Virus record (IMG/VR): IMGVR_UViG_3300042914_001429
Span: 1-20,325 of that record
Direction: 5' to 3' (one strand)
Source of the DNA: a virus
DNA length: 20,325 nt
Positions 18,613 to 20,325 of this stretch are shown here, piece after piece. The position numbers were made by a program, and so were the translations under genes. The notes below the pieces were generated by a model. The model saw only the letters and a program-made list of their open reading frames with translations. It made no database searches and was not told the origin of the DNA. The stretch's first letter is position 1, and every line of letters starts with the position of its first letter.

Positions 18613-20150
18613 TGGCGCAACAGCCGATCTATGACGCCGAGGGCGAGCAGCTCCTAATGACGCGCCTCTGGGCGCCGACCATCGCTGACGACCCCGAAGC
18701 GTTCGTGCTGTTCGCGTTTCCGTGGGGGCAACCCAACACGCCGCTGGCCAAGTTCAAAGGCCCGCGCACCTGGCAGCGCAAGATACTGCGCAGAATCGCC
18801 ACGCACATCCGAAATAATCGGGGTCAGATTGACATGGACGCCCTACGCACTGCGGTCGCGTCCGGTCGAGGGATTGGTAAGTCTGCGCTCGTCTCTTGGC
18901 TCGTCTTGTGGATGCTGTCCACCCGCATCGGGTCAAGCGTAATCGTGTCGGCTAACAGTGAAGCCCAGCTCAGATCCGTGACATGGGGCGAGTTAACCAA
19001 GTGGCAGGCGATGGTGATTAACAGCCATTGGTGGGAGATTAGCGCAACCAAGCTGATTCCGGCTAAGTGGATTACGGAACTGGTCGAGCGCGACTTGAAG
19101 AAAGGTACGCGCTACTGGGCGGCTGAAGGCAAGCTTTGGTCGGAAGAAAACCCTGACAGTTACGCCGGTGTTCACAACCACGACGGCATGATGCTGATCT
19201 TCGACGAGGCCTCAGGTATTCCGGACGCCATTTGGTCGGTCGGTGCGGGCTTTTTTACCGAACCCATCCTTGACCGGTACTGGTTCGCGTTCAGTAACCC
19301 CCGGCGTAATCAAGGCTACTTCTACGAGTGCTTCCACGCCAAGCGGGCCTTCTGGCACACGGAGAATATTGACTCGCGAACGGTCGAAGACACGGACAAG
19401 CAGATATATGAGCAGATCATTGCGGAGTATGGCGAGGATTCGCCACAGGCTAGGGTTGAGGTCTACGGTGAATTCCCATCGGCTGGCGAAGATCAGTTTA
19501 TTGGTGCGTCTGCTGTCGACGATGCCGCCCAAAGGCCACGCTACAAGGACGAGACGGCGCCAGTTGTTGTCGGCGTTGACCCAGCTCGCGGCGGCGCGGA
19601 CGCAACCGTCATCGTCGTCCGACAAGGGCGAGATCTAGTCGCGATCAAACGGTACCACGGCGAGGACACGATGACGACCGTTGGCCGAGTGATTGATGCC
19701 ATCGAGGAGTACCGCCCGGCGCTAACAGTGATCGACGAAGGCGGTCTAGGCTACGGGGTACTTGACAGGCTAAAAGAACAGCGCTACAAGGTGCGGGGAG
19801 TGAACTTCGGTTGGAAGTCCTCCAAGCCGGTCATGTACGGCAACAAGCGAGCCGAGATGTGGGGTGCGATGAAGGACTGGCTACGAACGGCCAGCATCCC
19901 CAACGACAGGCAGCTCAAAGCCGACCTGACAGGCCCCATGAAGAAGCCCGACTCGTCGGGTACGATCTACTTGGAAGGCAAGAAAGAAATGAAGTCGAGA
20001 GGCCTCGCGTCACCGGACGCAGCCGACGCCCTAGCGGTGACGTTCGCGTTCCCGATGGCAAGCCGAGAGTCGAGTTTTGAGCGCGCCTCACGGCGCAATG
20101 ATGGCTACACGCAGCGACCTGTCGCTGCAACTGGCTGGATGGGGGCATGA
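18612..20150 (+). CDS. terL: Terminase large subunit
   Basis: A 512-residue DNA-packaging ATPase-nuclease with AAGGT 5 bases before the ATG. The ATPase domain has Walker A SGRGIGKS (84-91), Walker B LIFDEAS (195-201) and a coupling-type segment AFSNPRRN (226-233). The nuclease domain has Asp323 (GVDPARGG), Asp375 (VIDEGG) and Asp469/Asp472 (SPDAADAL), the expected RNase H-like acidic triad. The length is normal. It cuts concatemeric genomes and drives DNA into the prohead. Its stop overlaps the next small gene as ATGA. Confidence 0.93.
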   Translation: MAQQPIYDAEGEQLLMTRLWAPTIADDPEAFVLFAFPWGQPNTPLAKFKGPRTWQRKILRRIATHIRNNRGQIDMDALRTAVASGRGIGKSALVSWLVLWMLSTRIGSSVIVSANSEAQLRSVTWGELTKWQAMVINSHWWEISATKLIPAKWITELVERDLKKGTRYWAAEGKLWSEENPDSYAGVHNHDGMMLIFDEASGIPDAIWSVGAGFFTEPILDRYWFAFSNPRRNQGYFYECFHAKRAFWHTENIDSRTVEDTDKQIYEQIIAEYGEDSPQARVEVYGEFPSAGEDQFIGASAVDDAAQRPRYKDETAPVVVGVDPARGGADATVIVVRQGRDLVAIKRYHGEDTMTTVGRVIDAIEEYRPALTVIDEGGLGYGVLDRLKEQRYKVRGVNFGWKSSKPVMYGNKRAEMWGAMKDWLRTASIPNDRQLKADLTGPMKKPDSSGTIYLEGKKEMKSRGLASPDAADALAVTFAFPMASRESSFERASRRNDGYTQRPVAATGWMGA

Positions 20151-20305
20151 TGGCAACAAAACCTGGGCTGTACGCGAACATTCACGCAAAACAAGAGCGC
20201 ATTAAGGCCGGAAGTGGCGAAAAGATGCGCAAACCCGGCTCGCCTGGCGCACCAACGAACAAAGATTTCAAACAATCGGCTAAAACGGCTAAAAAGGGGA
20301 AGTAA
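20147..20305 (+). CDS. Small basic phage protein, LYANIHAK family
   Basis: A 52-residue, strongly basic protein in an ATGA overlap with terL. It reads KPGLYANIHAKQERIKAGSG followed by EKMRKPGSPGAPT, then a Lys-rich tail (SAKTAKKGK). The LYANIHAK-x-x-RI-x-x-GSGEKMRKPG signature is conserved in small proteins encoded beside the terminase of many tailed phages. A DNA-binding or head-associated role is plausible from charge and position only. Confidence 0.75.
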   Translation: MMATKPGLYANIHAKQERIKAGSGEKMRKPGSPGAPTNKDFKQSAKTAKKGK

Positions 20306-20306
20306 C

Positions 20307-20325
20307 ATGCCACTGGTTAAGTCGA
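20307..20325 (+). CDS. Start of next head-region gene (truncated by window edge)
   Basis: ATG 20307 has GGGGA before it and encodes MPLVKS before the window ends. The opening MPLVKS resembles small conserved phage proteins with an MPL(V/I)KSKS start. Only six codons are visible, so identity is uncertain. Confidence 0.4.

Overview
The window is part of a double-stranded DNA tailed-phage genome (free phage or prophage). It holds a terminase pair, a GH108 endolysin with a small holin candidate, tail-fibre-type proteins and a family A DNA polymerase/primase replication module. There is no rRNA, tRNA, CRISPR array, integrase or clear host gene. The moderate GC content, the promoter and Shine-Dalgarno style and the resemblance of many small genes to phages of Burkholderiales and freshwater Betaproteobacteria suggest a Gram-negative, probably betaproteobacterial host. 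That host assignment is inference.

Layout. (1) 1-3082, rightward: late tail-fibre genes (two carry the same tail module), two small genes resembling fibre-assembly proteins, a small membrane protein, a holin candidate and a GH108 muramidase. (2) 7930-3056, leftward: 17 short, tightly overlapping genes, mostly joined by 4-base ATGA overlaps. It begins with a VRR-NUC nuclease and an SNF2-type helicase and continues through small zinc-binding, membrane, exported and unknown proteins. It converges on the endolysin gene. (3) 8022-15197, rightward: Fe-S RecB/Cas4-like nuclease (DUF2800 type), its partner protein, a 220-base structured non-coding gap, a possible PD-(D/E)XK protein, family A DNA polymerase, an HNH-AP2 homing endonuclease and a primase-helicase. 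(4) 16699-15260, leftward: eight tiny genes, with a strong promoter at one end and a perfect 10-bp stem terminator at the other. (5) 16700-17510: gene-free, repeat-rich DNA with DnaA-box matches and five near-palindromic 16-bp repeats, a candidate replication origin or operator array. (6) 17511-20325, rightward: small terminase, an unknown gene, large terminase and the start of the head/portal region.

How it works together. Regions 2 and 3 diverge from one 90-base gap in which two sigma70-type promoters face away from each other and share their -35 bases, so the accessory/nuclease operon and the replication operon should compete for polymerase. Two transcription units (VRR-NUC and small terminase) have a -10 element placed so that the start codon is at or next to the predicted +1, which implies leaderless mRNA. 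The replication products (polymerase, AEP-SF3 primase-helicase, SNF2 helicase, nucleases) form a nearly self-sufficient set that may act at the repeat region before terminase packages the DNA.

All functional names come from motifs read by eye. No database search was run.
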